Assembly: GCA_033063855.1 (NCBI GenBank)
Contig: CP093831.1
Coordinates: 9,796,001 to 9,860,000, forward strand
DNA length: 64,000 nt
DNA from: Smittia aterrima
Lineage: Eukaryota; Arthropoda; Insecta; Diptera; Chironomidae
Direction: 5' to 3'
The translations under genes were made by a program, and so were the position numbers. The notes beneath the pieces were generated by a model. The model had not been told where the DNA came from. It ran no database searches and saw only the letters and a list, made by a program, of their open reading frames with translations. The first letter of the stretch is position 1. Every line of letters begins with the position of its first letter. Below, piece after piece: positions 63,897 through 64,000 of the stretch.

Positions 63897-64000
63897 TTAG
63901 TAGACTTCTTTTTTCGTCTTCAAGTTATGCACAACATCGTCGAGTGTGAGAAAAGAGGCGTCGGCGGTGGAATTTAATGCGATTTTGATTAACTTCACCA
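63897..64000 (-). CDS. C-terminal end of an unidentified gene running off the right edge (partial)
   Basis: The minus strand reads from the window edge VKLIKIALNSTADASFLTLD then DVVHNLKTKKEVY and a TAA stop at 63897-63899. The other two minus frames are stopped within a few dozen codons or at once, and the base composition is markedly less AT-rich than the DNA just to the left. The peptide looks like a soluble, ordered C-terminus. Too little is visible to name a family, and this rests on about 34 codons only. Confidence 0.45.
   Translation of the reverse strand, partial: VKLIKIALNSTADASFLTLDDVVHNLKTKKEVY

Noticed and set aside
1..64000. tRNA, rRNA, snRNA, conserved miRNA, CRISPR or bacterial-style operon signals
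   Set aside because: I scanned by eye for tRNA T-loop words, well-known insect miRNA seeds and regularly spaced repeats and saw none convincing. A covariance-model search would be needed to exclude small RNA genes.

Overview
The window looks like nuclear DNA of an insect, most likely a nematoceran fly with a compact genome (a midge-type dipteran is my best guess). The reasons are AT-rich intergenic DNA, many GT-AG introns of about 50-75 bp, and protein sequences that read as clear dipteran orthologues (fat facets, pixie/ABCE1, Cdc37, ecdysteroid-kinase-like, CPAP1-type chitin-binding proteins). The species call is inference. Exon structures were built by hand from splice signals and reading-phase continuity. 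No search or transcript data were used.

Layout, left to right. (1) 1-510, minus: the start of a formin of the INF2/Form3 type that runs off the left edge; its visible N-terminus begins part-way into the usual regulatory domain. (2) 511-19480: about 19 kb in which I find no supportable gene. It holds one clean foldback (MITE-like) element at 6857-7069 with 68-bp perfect terminal inverted repeats flanked by TA. (3) 19481-26774: a tight housekeeping block. Mitochondrial release factor 1 (minus) is head-to-head with Cdc37 (plus); Cdc37 is tail-to-tail with ABCE1/pixie (minus); ABCE1 is head-to-head with SRP68 (plus). Three of the four act in translation termination, ribosome recycling or co-translational targeting, and Cdc37 is an Hsp90 co-chaperone. 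(4) 27381-31341, minus: a three-exon EcKinase/CHK-like kinase with a 2.6-kb first intron. (5) 34500-44792, minus: two tandem, clearly paralogous secreted chitin-binding (CPAP1-like) genes of 9 and 8 exons, with matching first exon, phases and domain order, differing by one intron. (6) 44793-51806: no supportable gene. (7) 51807-60446, minus: a complete 15-exon orthologue of the deubiquitinase fat facets/USP9X, about 2582 residues. (8) 60447-64000: faf upstream DNA, an 88-codon frame with an acidic tail (last exon or small gene) and the C-terminal codons of a gene running off the right edge, both minus.

How the genes relate: the housekeeping genes sit as divergent and convergent pairs. The RF1/Cdc37 promoter carries a palindromic TTCTAGAA core, which would suit heat-shock control of Cdc37. 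The CPAP1 pair is the clearest lineage-level novelty: a local duplication with intron gain or loss and a conserved, apparently uncharacterised helical segment ahead of the chitin-binding domain. I did not find a wholly new multi-gene system; the most unusual items are the foldback element, the tandem CPAP1 pair, the short formin N-terminus and the unidentified acidic-tail frame.
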